Origin: Methylosinus sp. PW1
GTDB taxonomy: Bacteria; Pseudomonadota; Alphaproteobacteria; Rhizobiales; Beijerinckiaceae
Direction of reading: 5' to 3'
Assembly (NCBI RefSeq): GCF_000745215.1
Contig: NZ_JQNK01000007.1
Location: 62,001 to 126,000 of the forward strand
DNA length: 64,000 nt
Shown: one piece after another, positions 42,891 to 52,045 of the stretch
Layout: the number at the start of each line of letters is the position of its first letter
How positions within the stretch are numbered: the stretch's first letter is position 1
Program-made: the position numbers and the translations under genes
Notes under the pieces: model-generated
Seen by the model: only the letters and a program-made list of their open reading frames with translations
What the model was told of the DNA's origin: nothing
Databases searched by the model: none

Positions 42891-44909
42891 TCAGCCGCCG
42901 AAGCGCAGGAAATTGCGCATTGTGGCGAGGATGCCGTCGGATTTCGGCGCCGCCGCGACGGCGCGCGGCTCCGTCTCGATCGGAGCCGCGCGCTCCATGT
43001 CGAGCCGCCGCCAATAGGCGTTGGCCTCGTCGACGACCACTGCGAGGCGTTGCGTCTCGGTCAATGGCGTCCATTCGCCGGCGCGGCGGCGAATGACATA
43101 GTCGCGCAGTCGGCGCGCCTCCTCGTCGAGCTGCAGATCGTCGCAATAGATCGCCGCTCGCTCCACCATCGCCTCGTCGCGCAGCAGCAAGGCGATCTCG
43201 TCGACGCGCTCCAAATCGCGCGCGTCGTCGAGTTCGATGCGCGTCTCCATGGCGTGAGCGGCGATCGCGGGATGCGCGAGCAACAACTCGAGAAGGCGGC
43301 TCTGCGCCGCCGCGCCGGCCGTCGCCGCCATCAGGCCGCTCGCGCGGCACAAAGCGAGGAAACGCGGCGGCAACGCCCGCGCGCCGCCGCAATAGGCGCG
43401 GAAGCCGGCTTCGTCGCCCGCCCGCGCGAGCCGCGAAGCGCGCACGCAGGCCTCCATCAGCGACGGATCGGCCCGATAGGCGTCATAGCCGCCGAGGCGC
43501 GAGACGGTCGCCCGCCCTTCCGCGTCGGCCTCGGCGCAGAGACGGGCGAAGGCCGCCATCGCGACCGGCTCGAGCATGTCCCATTGCCGCGCGGCATGGA
43601 GCCGGCCTGGATAGGCGGCCGCGGCCAGCGCTGCGTTCATGCCGGAGACGAAGCCCTCGCGACGGCCCTCGGCGTGGGTCCTTCGCTCGGACGGCGCGCG
43701 GGCGAGGCCGGCGTCTTGCTCTCGATCCGCGGCGAGGCGCAGGATCTCGTCCAGGAGGCTGTCCTCCTCCGCCACCGGTCGCGGCCGCGGCCCTTCGCTC
43801 TCGACGCGGAAGAGGCGCGCGAAGGCGGCGCCGCCGGGATCGTCTGGAACGACGCCCAGATCGCAGGCGTCGGCGACGGCGCCGACGATTCCGATGTCGT
43901 CGCCGAGCGAGACGCCGAAGAAATGTAGATCGAGCACGAGGCCCCTTTCGCCCCCTTCCGCCCATCGCGTCGCCGACACGCCGTCGAAGGCGGCGCCGTC
44001 GCCGGCGGCGAGAATGCTCGCGAGATTGTGGACGACGACGCTCTGGTCGGATTCCACCGCCTCGGGACGTTCGTCCGCAGCGCCCACCGCGCGGCGAATG
44101 TCGGCGAAGTCGAGCGGCTCTATTATGGACTCGCCCGCGGCGCGCTGCTCGCGCGCCCATTCCCGCAAACGTCGTCGCTGATGCATCGCCAGCACGACAC
44201 TGGTGCGCGCGAGCAGCGAGACGTCGCGGTCGAAGGCGCCCGGACAGCGCAGGCGCAAGGCGGGACAGGGCGCGCCATTCTCGCGCAGCCAATTCTCCAT
44301 TATGGCGAAAGGCGCCTTCAGCGCCGGCGGGCCGCGGACGGTCTGCTGCTCCAGCGCCTCGAGCACGATGCGGCTCTGCTGCGCCGGAAAGACGCGCTGC
44401 GCGGCCCAGAGCTGCAGCAGAGCAGCGACGCCGTCGCGCCGCTCGACGTGACGGCGCTCGCGGAGCGCCCAGACGAGCCGCGCGCCGGAGCGGGCGATCG
44501 GCTCGCGCGTCGCGCGCTCGACGTCGCCGCGCGCCGGCGCCGAGACGGCGCGGAAGGACGCCGGCTCGTCGCCCGCCGTCTCCGGCGCGTCGACGAGCAG
44601 CAGACGCATCTCGCCGCCGGCGAAGGGGGCGTCGGCGCCCCGCAGCGCGACGCGCAGCTCCGCGCCGTCCGGCGCGCGCAGGCTGACATGCGAATGATCT
44701 GGCGGTAGCTCGAGCACGCAATGACCGCCGCGAAGCCGCCGCGCGTCGAGCCGGTCGAGCAGCGTCGCGCCGGCGAATTCGGGATCGGGCGCCGAAAGAA
44801 CAATTATGTCAGGCCGCAGAGTCGGCGCGCCGCTCTCCTCGTCGTCGCAAAAGAGAATGGCGAAGCCGCGTCGTCCATCCCAGAATGCGTCAAGTCGATC
44901 TCGCCACAT
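42891..44909 (-). CDS. Large uncharacterised partner of the P-loop NTPase
   Basis: About 672 residues with no recognised domain. The N-terminus (MWRDRLDAFWDGRRGFAILF) leads into a beta-rich segment (GGHCVLELPPDHSHVSLRAP), and most of the rest is helical and rich in Ala, Arg and Glu (LHAARQWDMLEPVAMAAFAR, DLERVDEIALLLRDEAMVER). The ATG at 44909 was preferred to the open-frame start at 45086, which would add a low-complexity basic leader overlapping the intergenic region. It is upstream of and probably co-transcribed with the NTPase gene. Confidence 0.65.
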   Translation of the reverse strand: MWRDRLDAFWDGRRGFAILFCDDEESGAPTLRPDIIVLSAPDPEFAGATLLDRLDARRLRGGHCVLELPPDHSHVSLRAPDGAELRVALRGADAPFAGGEMRLLLVDAPETAGDEPASFRAVSAPARGDVERATREPIARSGARLVWALRERRHVERRDGVAALLQLWAAQRVFPAQQSRIVLEALEQQTVRGPPALKAPFAIMENWLRENGAPCPALRLRCPGAFDRDVSLLARTSVVLAMHQRRRLREWAREQRAAGESIIEPLDFADIRRAVGAADERPEAVESDQSVVVHNLASILAAGDGAAFDGVSATRWAEGGERGLVLDLHFFGVSLGDDIGIVGAVADACDLGVVPDDPGGAAFARLFRVESEGPRPRPVAEEDSLLDEILRLAADREQDAGLARAPSERRTHAEGRREGFVSGMNAALAAAAYPGRLHAARQWDMLEPVAMAAFARLCAEADAEGRATVSRLGGYDAYRADPSLMEACVRASRLARAGDEAGFRAYCGGARALPPRFLALCRASGLMAATAGAAAQSRLLELLLAHPAIAAHAMETRIELDDARDLERVDEIALLLRDEAMVERAAIYCDDLQLDEEARRLRDYVIRRRAGEWTPLTETQRLAVVVDEANAYWRRLDMERAAPIETEPRAVAAAPKSDGILATMRNFLRFGG

Positions 44910-45088
44910 GCGACTGCGCCCGCTTCTCGTGAGACTGGCCGCAAGATAGCGGCTAAAGCGCGAGGCGCAAATCACCGGTCGTGTCGCCGTAGGGTCGGAC
45001 AAAAAAAGCCGCTGTCGACGCCGCGACGCTTTTCTAAGCTGCCCGCCGGGGCGGCGCCGCGTCCCGAATTTCGCGCCAGAGGGCAAAA

Positions 45089-45409
45089 ATGATTGGTGTT
45101 CGTATCGGTATGCGCGGCTTGGCCGCGCTCGGCCTCGTATGTCTTCTTTCTTCGAGCGGCATAGCCGACACGCCGACCGGCGCCGCGAAAATCGTTATCC
45201 TGAAGTGCTCTGTGCCCGGCGAGACCATTCATCTGGACGCGTGCGACAAGAGCGCCGGAGTGGAGACGAAATGTCCCGCGCTCCGAAGCTCCTGCGCCGA
45301 AGCCGTGGCGTCGTTCCAATCGGCGCCCGACAATCTGAGGCTCTTGTACGTGGCCCCGGCGGCCGTCGGCGGATTTTGGTACACGCTGGGCGCGAAGAAA
45401 TTCGATTAG
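45089..45409 (+). CDS. Small secreted protein with paired cysteines
   Basis: 106 residues. A signal peptide (MRGLAALGLVCLLSSSGIA) precedes a mature part of about 75 residues with Cys pairs (ILKCSVPGETIHLDACDKSA; TKCPALRSSCAEAV) likely to form disulfides in the periplasm. AGAGGG lies before the ATG at 45089, and an ATG at 45110 is also possible. No family recognised. Confidence 0.6.
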   Translation: MIGVRIGMRGLAALGLVCLLSSSGIADTPTGAAKIVILKCSVPGETIHLDACDKSAGVETKCPALRSSCAEAVASFQSAPDNLRLLYVAPAAVGGFWYTLGAKKFD

Positions 45410-45540
45410 CGCGTATTCAACGCTCGTGCGACGACGCCGCGATGCTCCGGGGCGAACGACGCGCGTCCCCGGCGGCGCGCCAAGCCGCACGAAACTAGAC
45501 GTCGCGGAAGTCATTCAATGGGCGCGAATTTTGTCGCCTC

Positions 45541-45650
45541 GTGCATCGCACGAGGAAGGGGTAATTCGCGCTGAGCAAATTTAGAGCCGCCCGGACAACT
45601 GCGCCCGAAAACTGAAGCGCGGCGCTGGCTGCCCGATCCTCATGAAATAT
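45541..45650. repeat. Interspersed repeat, copy B
   Basis: Contains GAGGAAGGGGTAATTCGCG, CTGAGCAAATTTAGAGCC and CAACTGCGCCCGAAAACTGA, then GGCGCTGGCTGCCCGATCCT. It matches copy A at 38261-38367 over its whole length and copy C at 25281-25347 in part. No gene is recognised in the wider 45410-45879 stretch. Confidence 0.6.
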
Positions 45651-45879
45651 CCATCCCCTTTGTCCAGCCGTCCCCAATATTTTTGTGACGTCGTTCCAGA
45701 GGTCTTCTTTGGGCTTTTCCAGCATGCATCCGACCCGACGCTTGGCCGACGCGAAGCGCCTCCTACATTGAAACCGACGTGGCCTCTCCGCATGTCACTG
45801 CGACTCTCGTCATCGGCGGCATAAAGCCGAGCCGCCGCAGCTCTCAATTGAGCTAATGTCATTTTTATATCTTAACGCA

Positions 45880-45899
45880 ATGTGTCATAATCGACACAT
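45880..45899. promoter_or_regulatory. Inverted repeat upstream of the response regulator
   Basis: ATGTGTC-ATAATC-GACACAT, with perfect 7-bp arms and a 6-bp centre holding a CATAAT -10-like hexamer, in an AT-rich stretch. It is likely an operator, possibly for autoregulation by the downstream regulator. Confidence 0.5.
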
Positions 45900-45987
45900 G
45901 CTGGAGCATGTGCCGTTCTATGAAATAGCGCCTATCCCGATGCGGCGGCTCCTCGAGGACGCATGGTTCCAGGAGTGCAATGAACCA

Positions 45988-46707
45988 TTGAACAAAAGCC
46001 ACATACTCATCGTCGAGGACGACCTCGACATACGCGATCTGCTGAAAGCCTTTCTCGAAGAGAAGGGCTTCGTCGCCTCGGTGTGCGACAGTGCGGAGAA
46101 AGCAAAGCCAATTCTGTCGGGCGGCGATGTGGATCTCGTGCTCCTCGACGTCATGCTTCCCGGCAAGGATGGATTTGAGCTCTGCCGTAGCCTGAGGTCG
46201 ACGGAGGGGCCGCGCATCATTATGCTGACCGCGCTCAACGAGCCGGTGGACAAAGTCGTCGGCTTGGAGCTCGGGGCTGACGATTATGTCAGAAAGCCCT
46301 TCGATCTTCGCGAGCTGCTCGCACGAATTCGCGCCGTGCTCCGGCGACCTGCGCTGAGCGCCGAAGGGCCGCGCGCCGTGGGCGCGGAGTTCGTTCTACG
46401 CTTTTCAGGCTTCGCTTTCTATCCGCAGCGGCGTTTCCTGCGCTCTCCCGCAGGACTGCGCGTGCCTCTGACCGGCGCCGAAGCCGATCTGCTGCTGGTT
46501 TTCTGCAAGAACGCGTCCCGCGTCCTTTCACGAGAAGAGCTGATCAATCTTTCGCGTGGCGAGGGTTTCGCCATAGCGCCGCGATCCGTCGATCTTCTTG
46601 TAAGTCGCCTGAGACGCAAGCTGGCGCATGATGATTCGGTCGTCGAGGTCATCCGCACCATTCGCACGGACGGCTACGCCTTTCAGCCCGAGGTTTCGAT
46701 CGAATGA
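45988..46707 (+). CDS. OmpR-family response regulator
   Basis: Two-domain regulator, about 239 residues from a TTG start. The receiver domain has HILIVEDD, phospho-acceptor Asp54 (LLLDVMLPG-type segment) and VRKPFDLREL. The C-terminal winged helix has RVPLTGAEADLLLVFCKNAS, LSREELINLS and RSVDLLVSRLRRKL. The frame is open upstream to 45856, with ATGs at 45898 and 45940. The TTG places the receiver at the usual distance from the N-terminus, has AGGAG upstream (12 nt, rather far), and leaves the palindrome at 45880-45899 outside the gene. The stop overlaps the kinase ATG. Confidence 0.85.
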   Translation: MNKSHILIVEDDLDIRDLLKAFLEEKGFVASVCDSAEKAKPILSGGDVDLVLLDVMLPGKDGFELCRSLRSTEGPRIIMLTALNEPVDKVVGLELGADDYVRKPFDLRELLARIRAVLRRPALSAEGPRAVGAEFVLRFSGFAFYPQRRFLRSPAGLRVPLTGAEADLLLVFCKNASRVLSREELINLSRGEGFAIAPRSVDLLVSRLRRKLAHDDSVVEVIRTIRTDGYAFQPEVSIE

Positions 46708-48053
46708 TGCGGCGCTTCTTCGCGACGACGCTCGGCCAGATCGCTTCCATCATCGCCTTGTCCTCGGCGACGACCATCCTTCTCTTTATCCTTTTGCTCT
46801 CGATTTTCGATCCGACGCCGCCGCCGCCCCCATGGCCATGGCCGACAGCCTATCGCATCGCCACATTCGTCGAGACGATGCGCAGCGCGCCGGACGAGGC
46901 GCGCGCCGCTATCGCCGCAGGCGCCCGACGAAGCGACTTCTCCATCGAGATGACGCAAACGCCGCGGCCCTGCGATGGCCTCGACCAAGACGCGCAGAAG
47001 CTTCGATCGGCTCTGCAATCGAAATTCGGCGACGTCATGCGGACGTTCACGGTTCGATCCTGCGGCTCCGACGTTCCGGCGACAGATATTCAAGTTCTGC
47101 TGCCGTTGGAGGGGAGAATGCTCGAGGTTTTGACCGGCGATCCGAAAGCCGACCAGTTTTTTAAATTGACCCTTCCGCTCATGAGCGCTCTCTCATTCCT
47201 CTGCGTGGCCGTGGCGGCAATGTCCGGCTGGGCGGTGTGGCGAGTGACCGGCCCCTTGCGTCGACTGGCGCACAAGGCGGACGCTTTCGGTCGCGACATC
47301 GTCATGGAGTCGATCGACGAAGAAGGGCCGATCGAAATAAGACGTGTGGCGCGGGCGTTCAATCTCATGCAGGAGCGCATCACGCGGTCGCTACGCGAAC
47401 GCACGCGCGTGCTCGCGGCGGTGAGCCACGACCTCAGGACCCCGCTCACGCGCATGCGCCTGCAGCTTCAGGCGGGACAGGCGGAGAACGTCACAGCCAA
47501 GCTTCTGCGTGACATCGATTTGATGCATTCGATGGTGACATCCGCCGTCTCGTTTCTCAGCGGCGCCTTCCACGAGGAAGAAAAGGAATGGCTCGATCTG
47601 GGCGCGCTCCTTTCGACTCTATGCGACGAATTCGAAGAGACCGGAGCGAATATTCAATATGAAGGTCGCGAAGGAATTCCCTTCTTTTGTCGGCCGAATG
47701 CGATCCACCGCGCCGTGACCAATTTGATCGACAACGGCCTTCATTTCGGCGGCCGGGTCATTGTTTCCGCATCGATCGAGAGCGACCGCGTCGTCATCGA
47801 TGTCGCCGACGACGGCCCCGGCGTGCCCATGCATCGTATCGAGGATATCCTCCAACCTTTCGTTCGACTCGACGCCTCGCGCTCGTCCCGATCGGGAAGC
47901 GTGGGCCTCGGGCTCTCTATCGTCAAAGAAATTGTCGAAGCTCATCAAGGGCAGATCGAGCTGCGCCAACGCGAGCCGAATGGCCTCATCGTCCGAATCG
48001 TCTTCCCATCCAGCGCCTTTGCGCCGCCAGCAGACGCGCGCGTCGCGCGTTAG
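46704..48053 (+). CDS. Sensor histidine kinase (EnvZ-type, HAMP)
   Basis: 449 residues. Membrane segments near 10-34 and 158-180 flank a periplasmic sensor of about 120 residues that begins with a Pro-rich stretch (DPTPPPPPWPWP) and has two cysteines (C90, C120). A HAMP domain (TGPLRRLAHKADAFGRDI) and DHp helix with phospho-His242 (AAVSHDLRTPLTRMR) follow. The ATPase boxes are AVTNLIDNGLHFGG (N; the usual second Asn is replaced by Gly), DDGPGVP (G1) and GSVGLGLSIVKEIV (G2). It is ATGA-coupled to the regulator. The signal is unknown. Confidence 0.92.
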   Translation: MMRRFFATTLGQIASIIALSSATTILLFILLLSIFDPTPPPPPWPWPTAYRIATFVETMRSAPDEARAAIAAGARRSDFSIEMTQTPRPCDGLDQDAQKLRSALQSKFGDVMRTFTVRSCGSDVPATDIQVLLPLEGRMLEVLTGDPKADQFFKLTLPLMSALSFLCVAVAAMSGWAVWRVTGPLRRLAHKADAFGRDIVMESIDEEGPIEIRRVARAFNLMQERITRSLRERTRVLAAVSHDLRTPLTRMRLQLQAGQAENVTAKLLRDIDLMHSMVTSAVSFLSGAFHEEEKEWLDLGALLSTLCDEFEETGANIQYEGREGIPFFCRPNAIHRAVTNLIDNGLHFGGRVIVSASIESDRVVIDVADDGPGVPMHRIEDILQPFVRLDASRSSRSGSVGLGLSIVKEIVEAHQGQIELRQREPNGLIVRIVFPSSAFAPPADARVAR

Positions 48054-48099
48054 AAGCTCGAAAGCATGAAACGCTATTTGCCGCCGAGCTTGCCGCGCC

Positions 48100-49197
48100 T
48101 CAGGGGCGTGTCCAGACCTCCACTCCTTCGCCAGTCAGTCGCACCGGCGTCGCCTCGCCGCCCGCGACGTTCAGGGCGTGCATAACGGCCGTTTTGCTCT
48201 CGGGCTCCGTCATGAACATGAGGAAGCCGCCGCCGCCCGCTCCCGACACCTTGCAGGCAAAGGCGCCGGCCCCGAGCCCGACTTGCAAGAGCCGCTCGAC
48301 ACGATCATTGGAAATCGTCGCCGCCGTGCTCTTCTTGAAGAGCCAAGACCGATTCAACATATCTCCGAAAGCGAACAAATCTCCGGCGAGCAGCGCGGCC
48401 TTCATCTCGTAAGCCGCCGCCTTCATAGCCATCATCGCTGCGATGACGTCCTCGTCATTCGAGGTCAACCGGTTGATCTGCGCTTGGATGATCGTATCCG
48501 ATTCGCGAGACAGCCCGGTGAAGCAAATGACGAGCGCCGCTTCGAGCTCCAGCAGAATATTCCTGTGAACGCGGAGCGGATTGACGATCACACGATCTTG
48601 CTCGAAAAACTCGACGAAATTGACGCCGCCGAACGCCGCCGAATACTGATCCTGCTTGCCGCCGGCCAGTCGAAGCTGCCGACGCTCGATCTCGAACGCC
48701 AGATGCGCCAGCTCATACAGTCCGAAAGGCGCTTCGGCATATTCCCGCATCGCCTCGCAAATGGCGACAACGAGGGCCGACGACGTTCCCAACCCCGATC
48801 CCGCGAGCGCATCCGTCGTCGTCACGATCGTGACGCCGCGAGATCGTGACAGGAAGCCGTCCTGCAGAAACCGATTATATACGCCTCGATGCAGCCGTAG
48901 CTTGCCGGAGCAATCGATCGGCTCCCCGAATGCGTGGGTCTCGACAACGCCTCTATCACGAGCGTCCAGCACCAGCTTCATATCGTCGCGCGCGCTCAAA
49001 TAGCAATATGCGTAACGATCGATGGTGCAATTCAGCACGGCGCCGCCGTGCAGGTCGCAAAAAGGCGAAAGGTCGGTGCCGCCGCCGCCAAAGCCCAGGC
49101 GCAAGGGCGCTCGGGAGCGAATCGTCGCGCCAGTTGCGAGACCACCAACTCGCGTTCCGCGTGGAACGGCGTCCGCGCCGAGGCTGAATGGCTTCAT
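48100..49197 (-). CDS. hddA: D-glycero-D-manno-heptose 7-phosphate kinase (HddA-type GHMP kinase)
   Basis: GHMP kinase of 365 residues with the opening SRAPLRLGFGGGGTDLSPF, the ATP loop DALAGSGLGTSSALVVAI and the C-terminal KVSGAGGGGFLMFM. It phosphorylates heptose 7-phosphate at C1 on the way to GDP-heptose. The matching phosphatase and guanylyltransferase are fused at 52985-54220; the isomerase GmhA is not in the window. Its ATG overlaps the upstream glycosyltransferase stop (ATGA), making it the third gene of a minus-strand operon. Confidence 0.88.
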   Translation of the reverse strand: MKPFSLGADAVPRGTRVGGLATGATIRSRAPLRLGFGGGGTDLSPFCDLHGGAVLNCTIDRYAYCYLSARDDMKLVLDARDRGVVETHAFGEPIDCSGKLRLHRGVYNRFLQDGFLSRSRGVTIVTTTDALAGSGLGTSSALVVAICEAMREYAEAPFGLYELAHLAFEIERRQLRLAGGKQDQYSAAFGGVNFVEFFEQDRVIVNPLRVHRNILLELEAALVICFTGLSRESDTIIQAQINRLTSNDEDVIAAMMAMKAAAYEMKAALLAGDLFAFGDMLNRSWLFKKSTAATISNDRVERLLQVGLGAGAFACKVSGAGGGGFLMFMTEPESKTAVMHALNVAGGEATPVRLTGEGVEVWTRP

Positions 49198-50459
49198 GGC
49201 CGACGTCCGTTCTCTAGAAGCGATTCGACCAACGCCTCGAGGTTCCGGCGATAGACAGCTTGTGAAAAATGAGCATCGAAATAGGCTCTCACGCCGCTCG
49301 TTCGCCGCTGCGCTTCCGTCCGACGGGGCTCGCGAGCTTTTCGAGTCAGCGCGCGCGCGAACGATTCCGGATCATCGGCGATCGTCACGTCTCGTAGAGC
49401 CAACGCGTCGTCTTGCATGCCACGCAGCGCGGCGGATGTCGCAATCAACGGCAAGCCGCTCGCCATCGCCTCCAGCGTCTTGATCGAAAGGCCAAAGCCA
49501 TTGACCATCGGAAGCAAGACGAGTCGCGCATTCTCATATACGCGCCGTACATCATCCACTCGCCCGACGAACCAGTCACGATAGCGCCTATATTCCTCCG
49601 GCGCCGCCGAGCGCACTCCAGTACCTATGTTGCCGACGATCTTGATATCGATGTCCGGGATCTTCGGCGCAACTTCCCGAAGGAACCACACGATGCTTTC
49701 GACATTGGCCGTGTTGTTGCTCGCCACGACGACTATGTCGTCGCCGCCTGGCCCGCGAGGCGCCTCCGGCCCCGCCGGATAGAGCAAAGCATGACGCTTC
49801 TCGGGCAAAAGTTCTGAAAATACCTCATGCTCCTCGATGTTCACATGCAAGAGCAGATCGGCGCCGCGCATGCTCTCGAGCTCGACCGCGAGCATCGCCT
49901 CGTAGCTCGCATGCGGGCGCAGCCACGGAATCTTCTGGTTCATGAGCATGAACTGGCGGGCTTGCAAATCATGGCTGTCTAGAACGACAGGCGAGCCGCC
50001 TCTCGCGAGACGTTCGGCGACGGGCATTAGAAAGAAATGATTGCAGTGAACCATGTCGAATGACAGTCTGTCGAGCCTCTCCGAAAGCCGTGATCGCTCG
50101 GCGAGAGCCCTTCGAATAATCGCTTGATTGCCGTGCGCATAGGGCCAAACGGCGTTACGAAGAAAGCTCGGATGGAAAAGAGCGCTCAACGGCGCTCCGG
50201 CGTAGAAGCGCGCGTCGCGATCGAGCTCGGGCGTCGATTCGATATATGATCGCCAGATCCAAGAACGTTCTGGAGTGAATCCTGGATCGGTGCTGACGGC
50301 GATCATCGACACATTCGCGCCCATCGCGCGATACGCCTCGACTTGACCGAGGATGGACTGATAGCTCCCACAAGAATGCCATGCAGGATGCACGATCGCC
50401 ACCTCCTTGCCGAAAAGCGCCGAGGGGCTCGTGCGGGGTCGGAAAGCTGGCTCGTTCAT
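49194..50459 (-). CDS. Glycosyltransferase (GT-B, group 1-like), tandem copy 2
   Basis: About 421 residues from an ATG overlapping the upstream stop; the open frame upstream to 50945 is a shadow inside the preceding gene. The N-terminal acceptor half has VAIVHPAWHSCGSYQSILGQ; the C-terminal nucleotide-sugar half has ARLVLLPMVNGFGLSIKTLE and AMASGLPLIATSAALRG, typical of GT4-type enzymes. It is clearly paralogous to the gene just upstream (same HPAWxSCGSY opening). It probably adds a sugar, perhaps heptose, to a surface glycan (inference). Confidence 0.85.
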   Translation of the reverse strand: MNEPAFRPRTSPSALFGKEVAIVHPAWHSCGSYQSILGQVEAYRAMGANVSMIAVSTDPGFTPERSWIWRSYIESTPELDRDARFYAGAPLSALFHPSFLRNAVWPYAHGNQAIIRRALAERSRLSERLDRLSFDMVHCNHFFLMPVAERLARGGSPVVLDSHDLQARQFMLMNQKIPWLRPHASYEAMLAVELESMRGADLLLHVNIEEHEVFSELLPEKRHALLYPAGPEAPRGPGGDDIVVVASNNTANVESIVWFLREVAPKIPDIDIKIVGNIGTGVRSAAPEEYRRYRDWFVGRVDDVRRVYENARLVLLPMVNGFGLSIKTLEAMASGLPLIATSAALRGMQDDALALRDVTIADDPESFARALTRKAREPRRTEAQRRTSGVRAYFDAHFSQAVYRRNLEALVESLLENGRRP

Positions 50460-51745
50460 GCGGTCAACATCATTGCAGAGATCTCCGCGAGCGCGTCGAC
50501 ATAGACGTCGAAGCCGAATACCGTGTCGAAGAATTGCCGCGTGTCGCTCGCGCGGCTGTCCGCCGTCCTGACGCGATCCTCGATGCGGGCGTGAGCGGCG
50601 CGTAGGGCTGCTGCGAAGCTCTTGGCGTCCGTCGCTATCGTGACATTGCGAAGCCTTTGCACGCCGGCGTCCAGGCCGCGAAACGCGAGCGGCGTCGCGA
50701 TCAGGGGAGCGCCGCTGGATAGCGCTTCCGCCGTTCTGATCGAAAGCCCGTATCCCTCCAATGTCGGGAGCAGCACGCAGCCGGCTTGCTCGTATGCCGA
50801 CTCGATCTGCGGGACGCGTCCTCGAAATAGATGTCGATGAGCGTCGAAAAGTGATTTGTCGCGCTTTCTCACCGCTTCGTCGACGTCCCCGACGATGTCG
50901 ATCGAAACGCCGGGCGCGAGAGGAAGCACCTCCTCCAGCAACCATTTGATTCCGAGGTAGTTCGGGTAGTGCCCGCTGGCGACCGTCAAAATCCTGTCGC
51001 CTCCGCGCGACGGTCGCGCCGGCGGCACAGCCGGATATATGAGCGCATGGCGCTTTTTCGGAAGCAGTCGTTGGAAGGTCTCGTGCTCCTCACGATTGAG
51101 ATGCACGCAATAGTCCGCCTTTTGCATCCACTCGAGCTCGATCGCGAGAAGATCCGAGAAGCCGACATATGGAGGCACGAAGAAGCCGTCACGATTGCGC
51201 AATATGAATTGCGCCGCCTGGACGTCATGGGTTTCCAGGACCACGGGCGCTCGACGGTTTCGAAGCATGCGGCGCACCAAGGGGAGCGTGAAAAAGTGAT
51301 TGGCGTGGACGAGATCGATCCTCTCGTCGCCGATCCCTTCCGGCAAAGGGGCGCGCTTGCAAAGCTCGATGAGCCACGACGCCTGATCGCCATGGATCAG
51401 AGGCCACCAACCGTTTTTAAGCAAGGAGAAGCTCGCCCAGCTGCGCGTCGGTGGGCCGGAAAAATAGCGCTTGTCGACTGGCAAATCGGCGCTCTCGGCG
51501 ATGTACCGCGGCCATCGCTCTCCATGCGGCGCGTCGGCCGTCGGCGCATCCATCACGGCTATGGACACGACGCGCGCCCCGAGCGCGCGATACGCCATGG
51601 CTTGGCTGAAGATCACTCGATAGGAGCCGCACGAGGACCAAGCCGGATGAACGATAGCGACCGTTCTCCCATCGAGTCGCCGGCGGTGGCCCGACGGACT
51701 GAAACTGGGAGTTTTTATTCGCCCGAATTGCGACATGCCGTTCAA
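50456..51745 (-). CDS. Glycosyltransferase (GT-B, group 1-like), tandem copy 1
   Basis: 429 residues; first gene of the minus-strand glycan operon. It shares with its neighbour the segments VAIVHPAWSSCGSYRVIFSQ, LVHANHFFTLPLVRRML, PVVLETHDVQAAQFILRN, LLPKKRHALIYPA and CVLLPTLEGYGLSIRTAEAL, the last containing the Glu-x7-Glu-like retaining GT motif. The tandem arrangement indicates duplication followed by divergence. A start at MSQFGR, three codons in, is possible. Confidence 0.85.
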   Translation of the reverse strand: MNGMSQFGRIKTPSFSPSGHRRRLDGRTVAIVHPAWSSCGSYRVIFSQAMAYRALGARVVSIAVMDAPTADAPHGERWPRYIAESADLPVDKRYFSGPPTRSWASFSLLKNGWWPLIHGDQASWLIELCKRAPLPEGIGDERIDLVHANHFFTLPLVRRMLRNRRAPVVLETHDVQAAQFILRNRDGFFVPPYVGFSDLLAIELEWMQKADYCVHLNREEHETFQRLLPKKRHALIYPAVPPARPSRGGDRILTVASGHYPNYLGIKWLLEEVLPLAPGVSIDIVGDVDEAVRKRDKSLFDAHRHLFRGRVPQIESAYEQAGCVLLPTLEGYGLSIRTAEALSSGAPLIATPLAFRGLDAGVQRLRNVTIATDAKSFAAALRAAHARIEDRVRTADSRASDTRQFFDTVFGFDVYVDALAEISAMMLTA

Positions 51746-52045
51746 GAAGCCTTTCTCGCGACAGCGCCCAGCCCCTCCTAGCGGTTTTGTCGAGGAGAGG
51801 TATTTCCGAATAATTTCGAATTCGATTTGAAATTGACATTTTGTCGAAATACAAACCGTTCAAAGAAAAGCCCCTGTTTCGCCATATGCTGGACTTTATG
51901 CTTCCGCTCAGGTTCGAATATAGATAGTAGCCGATGCGCTAAAGGCGATGCCTCCGAGTTGCGCAGGGCTGCCGATTCGAACAAATATAGGCCGCTCGCG
52001 ACGCGCAAGCTTCGATACGGCGACTGCACGGACATGGGACAATAG

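Noticed and set aside
50460..50945. N-terminal extension of the second glycosyltransferase
   Set aside because: It overlaps the upstream glycosyltransferase and is Arg-rich without homology; the ATGA overlap at 50456-50459 marks the start.
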